Below, one piece after another: positions 55,490-64,000 of a stretch of DNA of 64,000 bases; the first letter of the stretch is position 1; each line of letters opens with the position of its first letter. Both the position numbers and the translations under genes were made by a program. The notes under the pieces are model-generated. The model was given only the letters and a program-made list of their open reading frames with translations, made no database searches and was not told the DNA's origin. The DNA lies in the NCBI GenBank assembly GCA_963790405.1, contig CAWBOJ010000006.1, positions 496,001-560,000 on the forward strand, in the 5' to 3' direction. The DNA is from JBGSMX01 sp963790405. Its GTDB lineage: Bacteria; Actinomycetota; Coriobacteriia; Anaerosomatales; JAGXFU01.

Positions 55490-56774
55490 CGCTCGGGACA
55501 CCGGCTACGATCTCTCCGAAGTCCTGGGAGATGCGCCTCATCTGCCGGCTCACGTATACATTCACGTGCCGTTCTGTCGTCTGAAATGCTCGTACTGCGA
55601 CTTCTTCTCGGTCGATGATCTCAATCCCGACACGATTGCGGTGGTCGTGCGCAGCATCGAGGGGCAGATCAAGCAGTGGGCGAATGCGGGCCTGCCCGGC
55701 GTGATCGAGACCGTGTATCTGGGCGGCGGAACTCCGACTGTGATCGTGGGCCGGGCGGTGCAGATCGTTCGTGCTGTGTTCGACGCGCTTCCGATGCGCG
55801 CCGGCGCCGAGATCACGGTCGAGGCGAATCCCGATTCCGTGACGCCCAACCTGATGGAGCTCTTCGGCGCCGCAGGCGTCACGCGCGTGAGCTTGGGCGT
55901 GCAGTCGTTCGTGCCCAAGGAGCTGTCACTTCTTGGTCGCGTGCATACGGTGGAGGAGTCACACAACGCGATGAAGGCGATCCGCGACGCAAGGCTGGAT
56001 CTCGCGCTCGACCTCATGTGCGGCATCCCAGGCCAGTCGCGGGCCTCATGGGTCGAGTCGCTCGAGCGCGCGTTGCGCAGTGGCGCGAGTCACATCTCGG
56101 TCTATCCGCTGACGCTCGAAGAGGGAACACCACTTGCAGTGGCGGTCGACTCAGGCCTGGTTGAAGAGCCAGACCCCGATCTTGCTGCCGAGCAGATGAT
56201 GATTGCCGAGGAGCTTTTGGGAGCTGCGGGGCTGCCTCGCTACGAGGTCTCGAACTACGCGCGGCCCGGTCATGAGTCTCGGCACAACACGGCGTACTGG
56301 ACGGGGCGTTCGTATCTCGCGATCGGTCCTGCCGCACACGGGATGCTCGATCCCGCGACTGCGCGAGCCGTGGGGATGATTGAAGGCGGCGAGATCGAGC
56401 AGATCGGGCGCGTACGCTATGCGGCTCCACGTGACATTGCCGATTGGCTTACGCTCGATCCCGACGAACTCGACATCTTGACTCCGGAGGAAACGGCGCG
56501 CGAAGACGTGATGCTTGGGTTGCGGCTGGTTCGGGGAGTGACACACGGTGCCGTTGTCGAGGCGGGCGTCGACGAGGCCCTGTACGAACTGGAACGTGAG
56601 GGGCTTGTGGAGCGCGTGACCGCCTCGGGCAAGCCAGTGATCGACGATGGCGTTGTGCCCTCCATGCGATGGAAGACGACGCGCCGAGGATGGCTTCTCG
56701 GCAACGAAGTCTATTCACGCGTGTGGGCGGGGTACGCGGGAGACGTTTCCGGTAGCTCCTGGCACTCGCTATAA
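55482..56774 (+). CDS. hemW: Radical SAM family heme chaperone HemW
   Basis: 430 residues. Radical-SAM motif HVPFCRLKCSYCDFF (CxxxCxxC) near residue 30, GGGTPTVI, and GVQSFVPKELSLLGRVH are HemW/HemN features. The HemW C-terminal domain (about 330-425) is present. The cysteine-rich N-terminal extension of true coproporphyrinogen dehydrogenases is absent, favouring HemW. ATG at 55482 lies inside lepA. Its TAA stop is inside the CIRCE element. Confidence 0.93.
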
Positions 56775-56784
56775 TCGAGTGCCA
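56760..56784 (+). promoter_or_regulatory. CIRCE operator with embedded -10 box upstream of hrcA-dnaJ
   Basis: TGGCACTC-N9-GAGTGCCA, a perfect inverted repeat with the nine-base spacer of CIRCE (consensus TTAGCACTC-N9-GAGTGCTAA). The spacer holds TATAAT (56770-56775), so HrcA binding would block the promoter directly. It also contains the hemW stop codon. It lies about 82 bases before hrcA. Confidence 0.92.
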
Positions 56785-56865
56785 ACTCTGTGTTGCAGAA
56801 GACAAGGCATGTGCGTCGAAGGACATTGCATGGAACGCATGACCCCTGGATGGAGGTGATTCACG

Positions 56866-57879
56866 ATGCTCAACGACCGCAGGAAGCTCGTCTTAAAGGC
56901 ACTTGTCGAGGAATACATCGAGTCCGGCCAGCCGGTTGGCTCGAAGAGCATCGTGGAGAAGTTTGGCCTGGACTGTAGCTCGGCGACAGTGCGCAACGAG
57001 CTCGGCGCGCTCGAGGAGAGCGGCTACGTCTATCAGCCTCACGTGAGCAGCGGTCGTATTCCTACCGATGCCGGATACCGCTCGTTCGTCGATGGGCTGC
57101 TTGAATCGGGCGAGCCACTGCCTACCATCGATGCCGAGCAGATGCAGCGCAGGTACCTCGAGATCGCCGATGAGGTTGACGGCCTGATGCATCAGACATC
57201 CACGGTGCTCACGCATCTCACGCACTACGTGGCAGTAGTGCTGGCGCCGACGATCTCGCTCTCACGCATCCGGCGGATAGACCTGCTGTCGATGGGGCTT
57301 CGCCGCGCTCTTGTCGTGCTCATCACCGCAACCGGGCAGGTTGTGAATCGTCATATCGAGCTGGCCGACGACACCTCGCCGGAACGTGTCGCGGAAGTCG
57401 AGCGTGCGGTGAACGCCTCGCTTGCAGGCAAACACGCTGCGGACGTGCGTCCTTTGTACGAGGCTCTCGAGAGTTCAGCATCTGGCGACAGCGTCGTTGC
57501 CACCGTGATGAGTCAGATCATCGAGTGCCTGGAGGAGGCGGATCGTGACCGGCTCCACCACGGGGGCGTCCCCGAGTTGCTCGAGTTGCCCGAGTTCGCT
57601 GATTCGACGCGACTGCGACCGGTCCTCGGGCTTCTGGAAGATGGGCTGGCCATGCTCGATACGCTGTCGGAAGTCATGCGAGCGAGCGGCGTTACCGTGC
57701 GCATTGGCAGCGAGAACACGCGCAGTGAGCTTGGAGAGATGAGCCTCGTCGCGACGAACTATGGCTCGCGCGATGCGGACGGTATCATCGGCGTCATCGG
57801 TCCCACGCGTATGGACTATCAGCGTACGATTGCTGCTGTGCGCTACGTTGCCGACAGTCTGAACGAAGCACTGAAGTAG
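56866..57879 (+). CDS. hrcA: Heat-inducible transcription repressor HrcA
   Basis: 337 residues. N-terminal winged helix with RKLVLKALVEEYIESGQPVGSKSI and SSATVRNELGALEESGYVYQPHVSSGRIPTD, the highly conserved HrcA start, then GAF-like and dimerisation domains. It represses CIRCE-bearing genes and depends on GroEL for activity. Preceded by GGAGGTGATT, an excellent ribosome-binding site, and by a CIRCE element, so it autoregulates. Confidence 0.96.
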   Translation: MLNDRRKLVLKALVEEYIESGQPVGSKSIVEKFGLDCSSATVRNELGALEESGYVYQPHVSSGRIPTDAGYRSFVDGLLESGEPLPTIDAEQMQRRYLEIADEVDGLMHQTSTVLTHLTHYVAVVLAPTISLSRIRRIDLLSMGLRRALVVLITATGQVVNRHIELADDTSPERVAEVERAVNASLAGKHAADVRPLYEALESSASGDSVVATVMSQIIECLEEADRDRLHHGGVPELLELPEFADSTRLRPVLGLLEDGLAMLDTLSEVMRASGVTVRIGSENTRSELGEMSLVATNYGSRDADGIIGVIGPTRMDYQRTIAAVRYVADSLNEALK

Positions 57880-57922
57880 GCGCCACTATCGACGCGGCTG
57901 GACGTCGCGTATGGAGGATCAC

Positions 57923-59065
57923 GTGTCAGCAGGTACGAAGGACTACTACGAAATTCTCGGCGTCGCGAAAGATGCGACGGAGGCCGACATCAAGAAGGCG
58001 TTTCGCCGCAAGGCGCGTGAGACGCATCCCGACATCAACGGGCACGAGAACGCCGAAGAGGAGTTCAAGCTCGTCAACGAGGCGTACGACGTGCTCTCGG
58101 ATCCCCAGAAGCGCGAGATGTTCGATCGTTACGGTACGGCCGACCCGCGTGCAACGGGCGGCGGGTACGGGGGAGTTGGCGCGGACTTCGGCGACATCTT
58201 CGCAGGTATGGGGATGGACGACCTGTTCAGCGTCTTCTTCGGCCGAGGCGGTGGAGCCCAGCAGCGCATGCGCAATGAGGGGCGCGATATCGCTGCGAGC
58301 CTGAGAATCACGCTCGAAGAGGCTGCTTCGGGGGTGGTCAAGGAAGTCATGCTCAATCGGCTCGTTCCGTGCGAGGAGTGCTCGGCGACCGGTTCGGTCG
58401 GTACGAGTGGGCCGACCACGTGCCCCGAGTGCAACGGCGCAGGTCAGAAGCGCGTCTATCGCAAGACGTTCCTCGGCACGATGGAGACGCTCACGACGTG
58501 TGATCGGTGCGGCGGAAGTGGCTCGGTCATCTCGGATCCGTGTCCGGACTGCCAGGGGCAGGGCCGCGTGCCGGATCGCGAACGCGTGAGCGTGGAGGTT
58601 CCGGCCGGAATAGACGACGGCATGCAGATCGGAATCAAGGGCAAGGGTGAGGCGGGCGTACGCGGGGCGGCTTCCGGCGATCTTCTTGTCTCGATCCGCG
58701 TAGACGCTCACGAGTATCTGCATCGTGAGGGAAACGATCTTCATTGCAGAGCGAGCGTTTCGATCGCGCAGGCGGCGCTTGGCGCAGAACTCAGCGTGTG
58801 CGGCATCGGTGAAGACAACGAGGTCAGTATCCCGGCGGGTAGTCAACATGGCGATAAGGTGCGCGTGCGCGGCAAAGGAATGCCGAAGCTGCGTGGGTCG
58901 GGACGCGGTGACTTGATTGTCCATCTGGCCGTAGAGGTGCCCCGCAAGCTCGACAAGCGTCAACGCGAGCTGCTCGAGGAACTCGGTGATTCGCTCGGCG
59001 ATTCGTTCGGCGACGCGGAGCACCGCAGCCCGCTGCAGAAGCTCAAGGACTGGCTCACTGGCTGA
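57923..59065 (+). CDS. dnaJ: Chaperone DnaJ
   Basis: 380 residues. J domain with DYYEILGVAKDATEADIKKAFR and the HPD motif near residue 35. A Gly/Phe-rich region follows, then four zinc-finger repeats (CEECSATG, CPECNGAG, CDRCGGSG, CPDCQGQG; the first deviates from CxxCxGxG), and the C-terminal substrate domains with GDLLVSIRVDAHEY. It stimulates DnaK ATPase; no dnaK or grpE is in the window. GTG at 57923 with GGAGG 5 bases upstream is preferred over an ATG at 57911. Co-transcribed with hrcA. Confidence 0.95.
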   Translation: MSAGTKDYYEILGVAKDATEADIKKAFRRKARETHPDINGHENAEEEFKLVNEAYDVLSDPQKREMFDRYGTADPRATGGGYGGVGADFGDIFAGMGMDDLFSVFFGRGGGAQQRMRNEGRDIAASLRITLEEAASGVVKEVMLNRLVPCEECSATGSVGTSGPTTCPECNGAGQKRVYRKTFLGTMETLTTCDRCGGSGSVISDPCPDCQGQGRVPDRERVSVEVPAGIDDGMQIGIKGKGEAGVRGAASGDLLVSIRVDAHEYLHREGNDLHCRASVSIAQAALGAELSVCGIGEDNEVSIPAGSQHGDKVRVRGKGMPKLRGSGRGDLIVHLAVEVPRKLDKRQRELLEELGDSLGDSFGDAEHRSPLQKLKDWLTG

Positions 59066-59084
59066 TCGGCTCGCGGAGGTCACG

Positions 59085-59861
59085 ATGTCACTACACCGCT
59101 TCTTCGTCCGCGGCGCCGTTCCGGCGACCGAGGAGGCCTTCGAACTACCCCTTTCGGCAGCTGATATCCATCATGCCGTGCATGTGCTCCGGCTTCGGGT
59201 TGGAGAGCACATTGCGCTCGCCGCGCCGGACATGGGCGCGGTCTTCGAGATTGCGCTTACGAACGTGGCCGATGAGGGCGTCCAGGGAGTAGTCGTGGGC
59301 AAGGTGCCTCAGGTCCGCGAACCTCACGTGACGCTCATCCAAGGCCTGACGAAGGGCTCGAAGATCGAATCGGTCATCGAGAAGTCGGTGGAGGTCGGCG
59401 TCGAAGCAGTGTGGCCCGTGGGTTTCGAGCGTTCGCTGGCTCGCTACGACGCAGAGCGTGCGACGCACAAGGGCGAGCGATGGCGGCGAGTCGCCGAGTC
59501 GGCTGCGAAGCAGTCAGGCCGCTCGTTCGTGCCCCAAGTTGCGGATCCGGCGGGTTCGGAAGGACTCATCGGCCGGTTGGAGACGTTCGACATCGTTCTC
59601 GTCCCCTGGGAGGAAGCTGACAACGCTCCCGGCGTCGGTGAGGCTCTTCGCGAGGCAGGCGCGTCCGCTGACAGTGTTGTCGCGGTTGTCGTGGGACCCG
59701 AAGGGGGTCTCACACAGACGGAGATCGCGGCCTTCGAAGGAGCGGGTGCGGTCACGGTCACACTGGGAGACACGATCCTCCGCACTGAAACGGCGGGTAT
59801 CCTTTCTGTCGCGCTGTGCGTTTACGAATTAGGCGGGCTCGGAGGCCGGTCTCGTGGCTGA
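59085..59861 (+). CDS. rsmE: 16S rRNA (uracil(1498)-N3)-methyltransferase RsmE
   Basis: 258 residues. PUA-like N-terminus (RFFVRGAVP...HHAVHVLRLRVGEH) and a SPOUT methyltransferase domain with the trefoil knot: VVVGPEGGLTQTEI and LGDTILRTETAGILS. It methylates U1498 of 16S rRNA. CGGAGGT before the ATG at 59085. Follows dnaJ by 19 bases, as in many Gram-positives. Confidence 0.95.
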   Translation: MSLHRFFVRGAVPATEEAFELPLSAADIHHAVHVLRLRVGEHIALAAPDMGAVFEIALTNVADEGVQGVVVGKVPQVREPHVTLIQGLTKGSKIESVIEKSVEVGVEAVWPVGFERSLARYDAERATHKGERWRRVAESAAKQSGRSFVPQVADPAGSEGLIGRLETFDIVLVPWEEADNAPGVGEALREAGASADSVVAVVVGPEGGLTQTEIAAFEGAGAVTVTLGDTILRTETAGILSVALCVYELGGLGGRSRG

Positions 59862-61152
59862 GCCGCTCACCAGCTCCTCCACCTGGGCCGGTCCGGTCCG
59901 GTCTCCGACCGCTCGCCGCCTCAACGTCGCGATCCGCACCCTGGGGTGCAAGGTCAATCGCGTCGAATCCGAGCAAATCGCATCCGAGCTTCTGGGCGCG
60001 GGCGTTTGTGTCACGGCCGAGAAAGACGCGGCCGTCGTCATCATCAACACCTGCGCGGTCACCGGCGAGGCCGAGCACAAAGCACGCAAGGCTGCCCGAC
60101 ATGCCGCAGGCCTTCCGGGAGCACCCGTCGTCATCGTCACCGGATGTGCGGCGACTGTCTCCACAGAGCGCATGCGTGCATTAGGGGAGCGGATCATCGT
60201 CGAGGTCGACAAGACCCGTGTCGCGGCGCGGGTATCCGAGCTGCTTGGCACCGAGGTCACGACGGCCACTCGTGCACTCGAAGAGACATTTCATACACGT
60301 CGCATGCTCAAGATCGAGGATGGTTGCGACGCGTACTGCGCCTACTGCATCATCCCGTATGCTCGGGGTGTCCCTCGCTCCGTGCCGTTGGACCAGATTG
60401 TGTCGACGGCTCAAGAGCTGGTTGCGGCAGGTGTTCCCGAGATCGTGCTCACGGGTATCAATGCAGGTCGGTATGAGGACTCGGGCGCGGGGCTTGCGGA
60501 CGTGATTGCGGCAGTCGCTGACACAGGTGTGGCGCGTCTTCGCCTCTCCAGTGTCGAGCCGCTCGACCTGAACGGGCGCTTGCTCGATGAGCTGTCCAGA
60601 TACGAGTCGGTGTGCGCTCACCTTCACGTGCCCCTGCAATCAGGCTCCGACAGCGTGCTGGATGCCATGGGTCGAGGCTACACGGTGGGGCAGTTCGAAG
60701 ACGTGATCGATGCAGCTCGAGCAGCTCTGCCCGACCTTGCGGTTACGACCGACGTCATCGTGGGCTTTCCAGGTGAGACCGACGCCGATGCGCAAGCGAC
60801 CATCGATGCGTGCGAGCGCATAGGGTTCGCGAAGCTGCACGTGTTTCGCTATTCGAAGCGCGCAGGCACACGCGCTGCAGGGATGGCGGATCAGGTGGAT
60901 GCCCGCGTTGCCGAGAAGCGGGCCGCTGCACTACGCGGAGCGGGCGAGACTCTGAGACACGGGTTCATCGAACGATCATTGGGCTCGACATCTGACCTGC
61001 TCGTGGAACGCGTCGTTGGCGGTGAGGCTACTGGTACGACGGGGCAGTATCTGAAAGTACACGTCGACGCCGATGGCCTCGAACTCGGACAGATAGTGCA
61101 GGTGCGGCTTCGCAGCAGAACTGACGATCGAGTGTGCGCTGAGCTGGCGTGA
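59854..61152 (+). CDS. mtaB: tRNA t6A37 methylthiotransferase MtaB (MiaB-like)
   Basis: 432 residues. The UPF0004 domain has TLGCKVNRVESEQIASELLG and INTCAVTGEAE and GCAAT (three cluster cysteines). The radical-SAM core carries CDAYCAYCIIPYARG near residue 157, and a C-terminal TRAM-like domain is present. It converts t6A37 to ms2t6A in tRNA. The GTG overlaps the rsmE stop by 8 bases. Confidence 0.94.
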   Translation: MAEPLTSSSTWAGPVRSPTARRLNVAIRTLGCKVNRVESEQIASELLGAGVCVTAEKDAAVVIINTCAVTGEAEHKARKAARHAAGLPGAPVVIVTGCAATVSTERMRALGERIIVEVDKTRVAARVSELLGTEVTTATRALEETFHTRRMLKIEDGCDAYCAYCIIPYARGVPRSVPLDQIVSTAQELVAAGVPEIVLTGINAGRYEDSGAGLADVIAAVADTGVARLRLSSVEPLDLNGRLLDELSRYESVCAHLHVPLQSGSDSVLDAMGRGYTVGQFEDVIDAARAALPDLAVTTDVIVGFPGETDADAQATIDACERIGFAKLHVFRYSKRAGTRAAGMADQVDARVAEKRAAALRGAGETLRHGFIERSLGSTSDLLVERVVGGEATGTTGQYLKVHVDADGLELGQIVQVRLRSRTDDRVCAELA

Positions 61153-61178
61153 AGGCGCTTTCGAAGGTGTGTGCGTGA

Positions 61179-61197
61179 TAGAATCCTACCGGTAGGA
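61179..61197 (+). promoter_or_regulatory. Candidate -10 plus perfect palindrome upstream of phoH
   Basis: TAGAAT (61179-61184) adjoins TCCTACC-GGTAGGA (61184-61197), a 14-base perfect palindrome. Its CTACC/GGTAG core is shared with the element before the REC-PilT gene (693-705). -35 not convincing. Confidence 0.4.
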
Positions 61198-61270
61198 CGC
61201 AGCTCCGCCCGAGGGAGGAGTACCGTCCAAATGCCGACCGAGGTCGGCCCGATGAAAGGAACGCGTTCGT

Positions 61271-62245
61271 TTGGTGGAACCGACCCAGATCCGTCTTGTG
61301 GTGCCGCCCGAACTGAACATGATCGACTTGCTTGGGCAGGAAGATGATCTGCTCAAGCTCATAGAGGACCAGTTCGAGTCCACCATCTCTGTCAGGGGCA
61401 ATCAAATCACAATCCTCGGCCAGCCGGGCGAAAGCCAGGCGGTTTCGACGTTGTTCTCCGAGATGATCTCGCTTGTCGAGAAAGGCGAGCAGCTGACCCG
61501 AGACAATCTCGAACGATCGATCGAGATGTTGAGGTCGGGGGAGTGCACGCCCTCAGCGCTTCACTCGGATGTCATTCTTACTCACAAAGGCAAGGCAATC
61601 AGGCCGAAGACCGCAGGTCAGAAGCGGTATGTCGATGCGATTCGCAAGAACACGGTCACCTTCGGCATAGGGCCTGCCGGTACAGGAAAGACCTATCTCG
61701 CGATGGCGATGGCTGTCGAGGCGCTCAAGCAGCGCGAGATCGGGCGCATGATCCTTACGCGGCCTGCCGTCGAGGCGGGCGAGTCGCTCGGCTACCTGCC
61801 GGGAACGCTGTTCGAGAAGGTCGATCCGTATCTTCGGCCGTTGTATGACGCCCTGTTCGACATGATGGACATCGAGAAGTCGCAACAGCTCATGGATCGG
61901 GGCGTGATTGAGGTCGCCCCCTTGGCGTTCATGCGCGGTCGTACCTTGAACGACAGCTTCATCATCTTGGATGAGGCGCAGAACACGAGTCCCCAGCAGA
62001 TGAAGATGTTCCTCACGCGCCTCGGCTTCGGCAGCAAGGTTGTGATTACGGGCGATGTGACCCAAGTCGATCTCCCGAAGGGTGCGTCCGGCCTCAAGCA
62101 GGTTCGCGAGATCCTCGAAGGTGTGAAGGACGTCGAATTCGTTGAGCTCGGATCGCGCGATGTCGTGCGTCACAAGCTGGTACAGCGCATAGTCACTGCC
62201 TACTCGGCTTTCGAGGAGGCGCGCGCCGAGCGCGACGATGGCTAG
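61271..62245 (+). CDS. phoH: PhoH-like P-loop ATPase
   Basis: 324 residues. An N-terminal KH-like region (to about 100) and a PhoH ATPase domain with Walker A GPAGTGKTYLAMA near residue 137 and DEAQNTSPQQMKMFLTR near 236. Linked to pgpH and, in many bacteria, to ybeY; the family is associated with RNA metabolism. TTG at 61271 or GTG at 61274 is the start; GAAAGG lies upstream. Its stop overlaps pgpH. Confidence 0.94.
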   Translation: MVEPTQIRLVVPPELNMIDLLGQEDDLLKLIEDQFESTISVRGNQITILGQPGESQAVSTLFSEMISLVEKGEQLTRDNLERSIEMLRSGECTPSALHSDVILTHKGKAIRPKTAGQKRYVDAIRKNTVTFGIGPAGTGKTYLAMAMAVEALKQREIGRMILTRPAVEAGESLGYLPGTLFEKVDPYLRPLYDALFDMMDIEKSQQLMDRGVIEVAPLAFMRGRTLNDSFIILDEAQNTSPQQMKMFLTRLGFGSKVVITGDVTQVDLPKGASGLKQVREILEGVKDVEFVELGSRDVVRHKLVQRIVTAYSAFEEARAERDDG

Positions 62246-64000
62246 CCTCATCGACAGACTGAAGCGTTTGGGACCGAAGCGAGGTCCGCTGGCGAATCCA
62301 CTCGGACAGCGTCTTGCGTTGTTCTTACTGGTGATCATAATCACGGCGGTCCCGCTCGTCGTGCAGACGCCCCCGGTGGGCCTGACCGAAGGCGCGCCAG
62401 CGTCGCGTACGTTCAGGGCGAATCGCACGGTCCAGTTTGAGGACGAGGAAGCTACTCAGCGCGCGCGGGACGAAGCAGCGAACGCCATCGCTCCGGTGTA
62501 TGTCTTTGACGCCGAAGCGTTGACCGAGGCACGCGGAGACGTCACCGCATTGTTCGACGCCGTCCTTGCTGGCAAGGTCGAGCACTCCGATGACACCACG
62601 AAAGTCGTTGCCACGGTGACGGAGGAGTTTCCTGACATTGAAGAAGAGCAGGTTCGCCACGCTGCCTCGCTTGACGATGCGACGCTTCGGCAGGTGCGCC
62701 GGTCGGCCGAGCAGCTGGCAACCACGATTCTAACGAGCCGCTTTACTGCCGAGGAGCTGCCCGATGCGATTGAGCGCATGCGTGAGAGCGCATCGAGCTT
62801 GTCGTATCCGGGCGAGACGCGGGACATGGTCGCGGGTGTGGTCGAGACGGCAATGAGGCCGACGCTGGTTCTGGACCCGGCCGCGACGGAGGGTGCCCGC
62901 AACGCAGCCGCAGGGGCTGTCGATCCGATCGTGATCGTCAAGCAAGCTGGCGAGAACATCGTCCAGCGTGGCGAGATCGTGACGGCCGAGCACCTTGAGG
63001 TCATCAAACGGCTGGGTCTGCTCGATCAGGGCGGATCGCTGCTGTCGTTCTTCGCGCTAATCGGTCTTGCGTCGATGGTGGTTGCAGCGGGTGGCGCGTA
63101 CATGTGGCGCTACGATCCGGATGTCTGGGACAGCCTGCGCGATCTGCTGATAATCGCGGCGCTTTTCGTGGGCATGGTTTGGATAACCCGCGGCGTCTTG
63201 TGGTTGGCACCCGAGCTCTCGCTGTACTTCCTGCCGGTCCCACTCGCCGCGATGCTCGCTACGCTACTGATCAGCGCCCGAGAAGGCATGCTCGTTGCGA
63301 TCATGACGGCGCTTGCGGCCGTGCTTCTCGGCTTCTCGGGCGGGTCGGCGGTTGTGGCCATGCTCGTTTGGGCGTTGCTGTCTGTCGTGGCTATCTCGTT
63401 CATGACAGAGCGTCGACTGCTCTTCTACGTGGGAGTGTTTCTGGTAGCTACTGGGTCGCTGGTCGGTTTCACTGCGACGTATGCAGCCGGCATCCCGTTC
63501 AATGAGGCAGCGTACGCGGCGGGTGCCGGTGCCGTTGGCGGTTTGCTGGCAGCGATCCTCGGCTATGGACTGTTGCCGATATTCGAACACGTCTTCGGTG
63601 TGACGACTGACGTACGCTTGCTCGAGCTGTCGAATCCCGCCCACCCGTTGCTTCGCGATCTTATGGTCAAAGCACCGGGAACGTACAGCCACTCGATCAT
63701 GACGGCGAATCTCGCCGAGGCCGCCGCCGAGGCCATCGGTGCCAACCCGCTGCTCGCACGCGTCGGGTCGTACTATCACGACATCGGCAAGACACGGCGC
63801 CCAGGCTTCTTCGTGGAGAACCAGGCTGGCGCCGCGAACCCGCACGACACGACGGCGCCGACGCTTTCGGCGCTGATCATCACCGCGCACGTCCGCGAGG
63901 GTATTGAGCTTGCCGAGAAGTACAAGCTGCCGCGCGAGATCGTGGACATCATCAGACAGCACCACGGAACGTCGCTCGTGACGTACTTCTACAACAAAGC
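62238..64000 (+). CDS. pgpH: 7TM-HD family cyclic-di-AMP phosphodiesterase PgpH (partial, 3' end outside window)
   Basis: 587 residues visible with no stop. N-terminal membrane helix (about 27-45), an extracytoplasmic 7TMR-HDED domain (about 60-265), seven membrane helices (about 275-450), and a cytoplasmic HD domain with YSHSIMTANLAEAA, SYYHDIGKTRRP and IIRQHHGT carrying the metal-binding histidines and aspartates. PgpH degrades c-di-AMP, which controls potassium and osmotic balance. ATG at 62238 overlaps phoH. Confidence 0.93.
   Translation, partial: MASLIDRLKRLGPKRGPLANPLGQRLALFLLVIIITAVPLVVQTPPVGLTEGAPASRTFRANRTVQFEDEEATQRARDEAANAIAPVYVFDAEALTEARGDVTALFDAVLAGKVEHSDDTTKVVATVTEEFPDIEEEQVRHAASLDDATLRQVRRSAEQLATTILTSRFTAEELPDAIERMRESASSLSYPGETRDMVAGVVETAMRPTLVLDPAATEGARNAAAGAVDPIVIVKQAGENIVQRGEIVTAEHLEVIKRLGLLDQGGSLLSFFALIGLASMVVAAGGAYMWRYDPDVWDSLRDLLIIAALFVGMVWITRGVLWLAPELSLYFLPVPLAAMLATLLISAREGMLVAIMTALAAVLLGFSGGSAVVAMLVWALLSVVAISFMTERRLLFYVGVFLVATGSLVGFTATYAAGIPFNEAAYAAGAGAVGGLLAAILGYGLLPIFEHVFGVTTDVRLLELSNPAHPLLRDLMVKAPGTYSHSIMTANLAEAAAEAIGANPLLARVGSYYHDIGKTRRPGFFVENQAGAANPHDTTAPTLSALIITAHVREGIELAEKYKLPREIVDIIRQHHGTSLVTYFYNK

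Noticed and set aside
57926..59083. Long open frame (about 385 codons) antisense to dnaJ
   Set aside because: Shadow of dnaJ, with no motif or ribosome-binding site.

Overview
The window is protein-dense, GC-rich bacterial DNA with short intergenic gaps and long runs of overlapping co-directional genes. The gene set suggests an anaerobic, monoderm, high-GC bacterium, most likely an actinobacterium of the Coriobacteriia type: a complete Rnf complex, a small ferredoxin, a cell-wall-binding repeat (CWB2) protein, a HrcA/CIRCE heat-shock system and frequent GTG/TTG starts. This placement is an inference from gene content. No rRNA, transposase, prophage or CRISPR array was seen.

Layout. 0-6.4 kb: a partial RlmD/RumA-type methyltransferase on the minus strand, divergent from a receiver-domain/PilT fusion, then osmC, a family-2 glycosyltransferase, a PIG-L deacetylase, a GHQP-motif protein distantly like BshC, and a ferredoxin. 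6.4-10.4 kb: PlsY and a lipid kinase on the minus strand, tRNA-Arg(CCG), and an EF-G-like GTPase on the minus strand. 10.5-13.1 kb: lipoprotein cyclophilin, TPR membrane protein, ndk. 13.2-19.9 kb: rnfCDGEAB, a NusG-II protein, a Gx transporter and radC. 20.1-31.8 kb: cell-shape genes mreBCD-mrdA-rodA, a DUF697-like protein, the TIGR03960 radical-SAM/DUF2344 pair, RNase G, L21 and L27. 31.9-39.4 kb: obg, proBA, nadD, yqeK, an LCP/LytR_C protein, rsfS and an EamA permease. 39.5-43.6 kb: tRNA-Ala(GGC), two TrkA-type proteins and a P-type ATPase of Na,K-ATPase-like type. 43.9-52.4 kb: leuS, comEA, comEC, a CWB2 protein and holA. 52.4-53.6 kb: rpsT and a PIN/ribbon-helix-helix toxin-antitoxin pair on the minus strand. 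53.7-64 kb: lepA, hemW, CIRCE-hrcA-dnaJ, rsmE, mtaB, phoH and the start of pgpH.

Working together, the genes cover chemiosmotic energy coupling (Rnf), lateral-wall growth, ribosome maturation and translation, proline and NAD synthesis, potassium/sodium handling, and DNA uptake (PilT, ComEA, ComEC).

The main caution is that 15 genes carry single-base frameshifts. I count 27 one-base insertions and one deletion. Removing them restores a family-typical length in every case, and several of the genes are essential (leuS, rpmA, nadD, holA). I read them as consensus errors in the sequence rather than gene decay. For those genes I give the full span and describe the repaired product.
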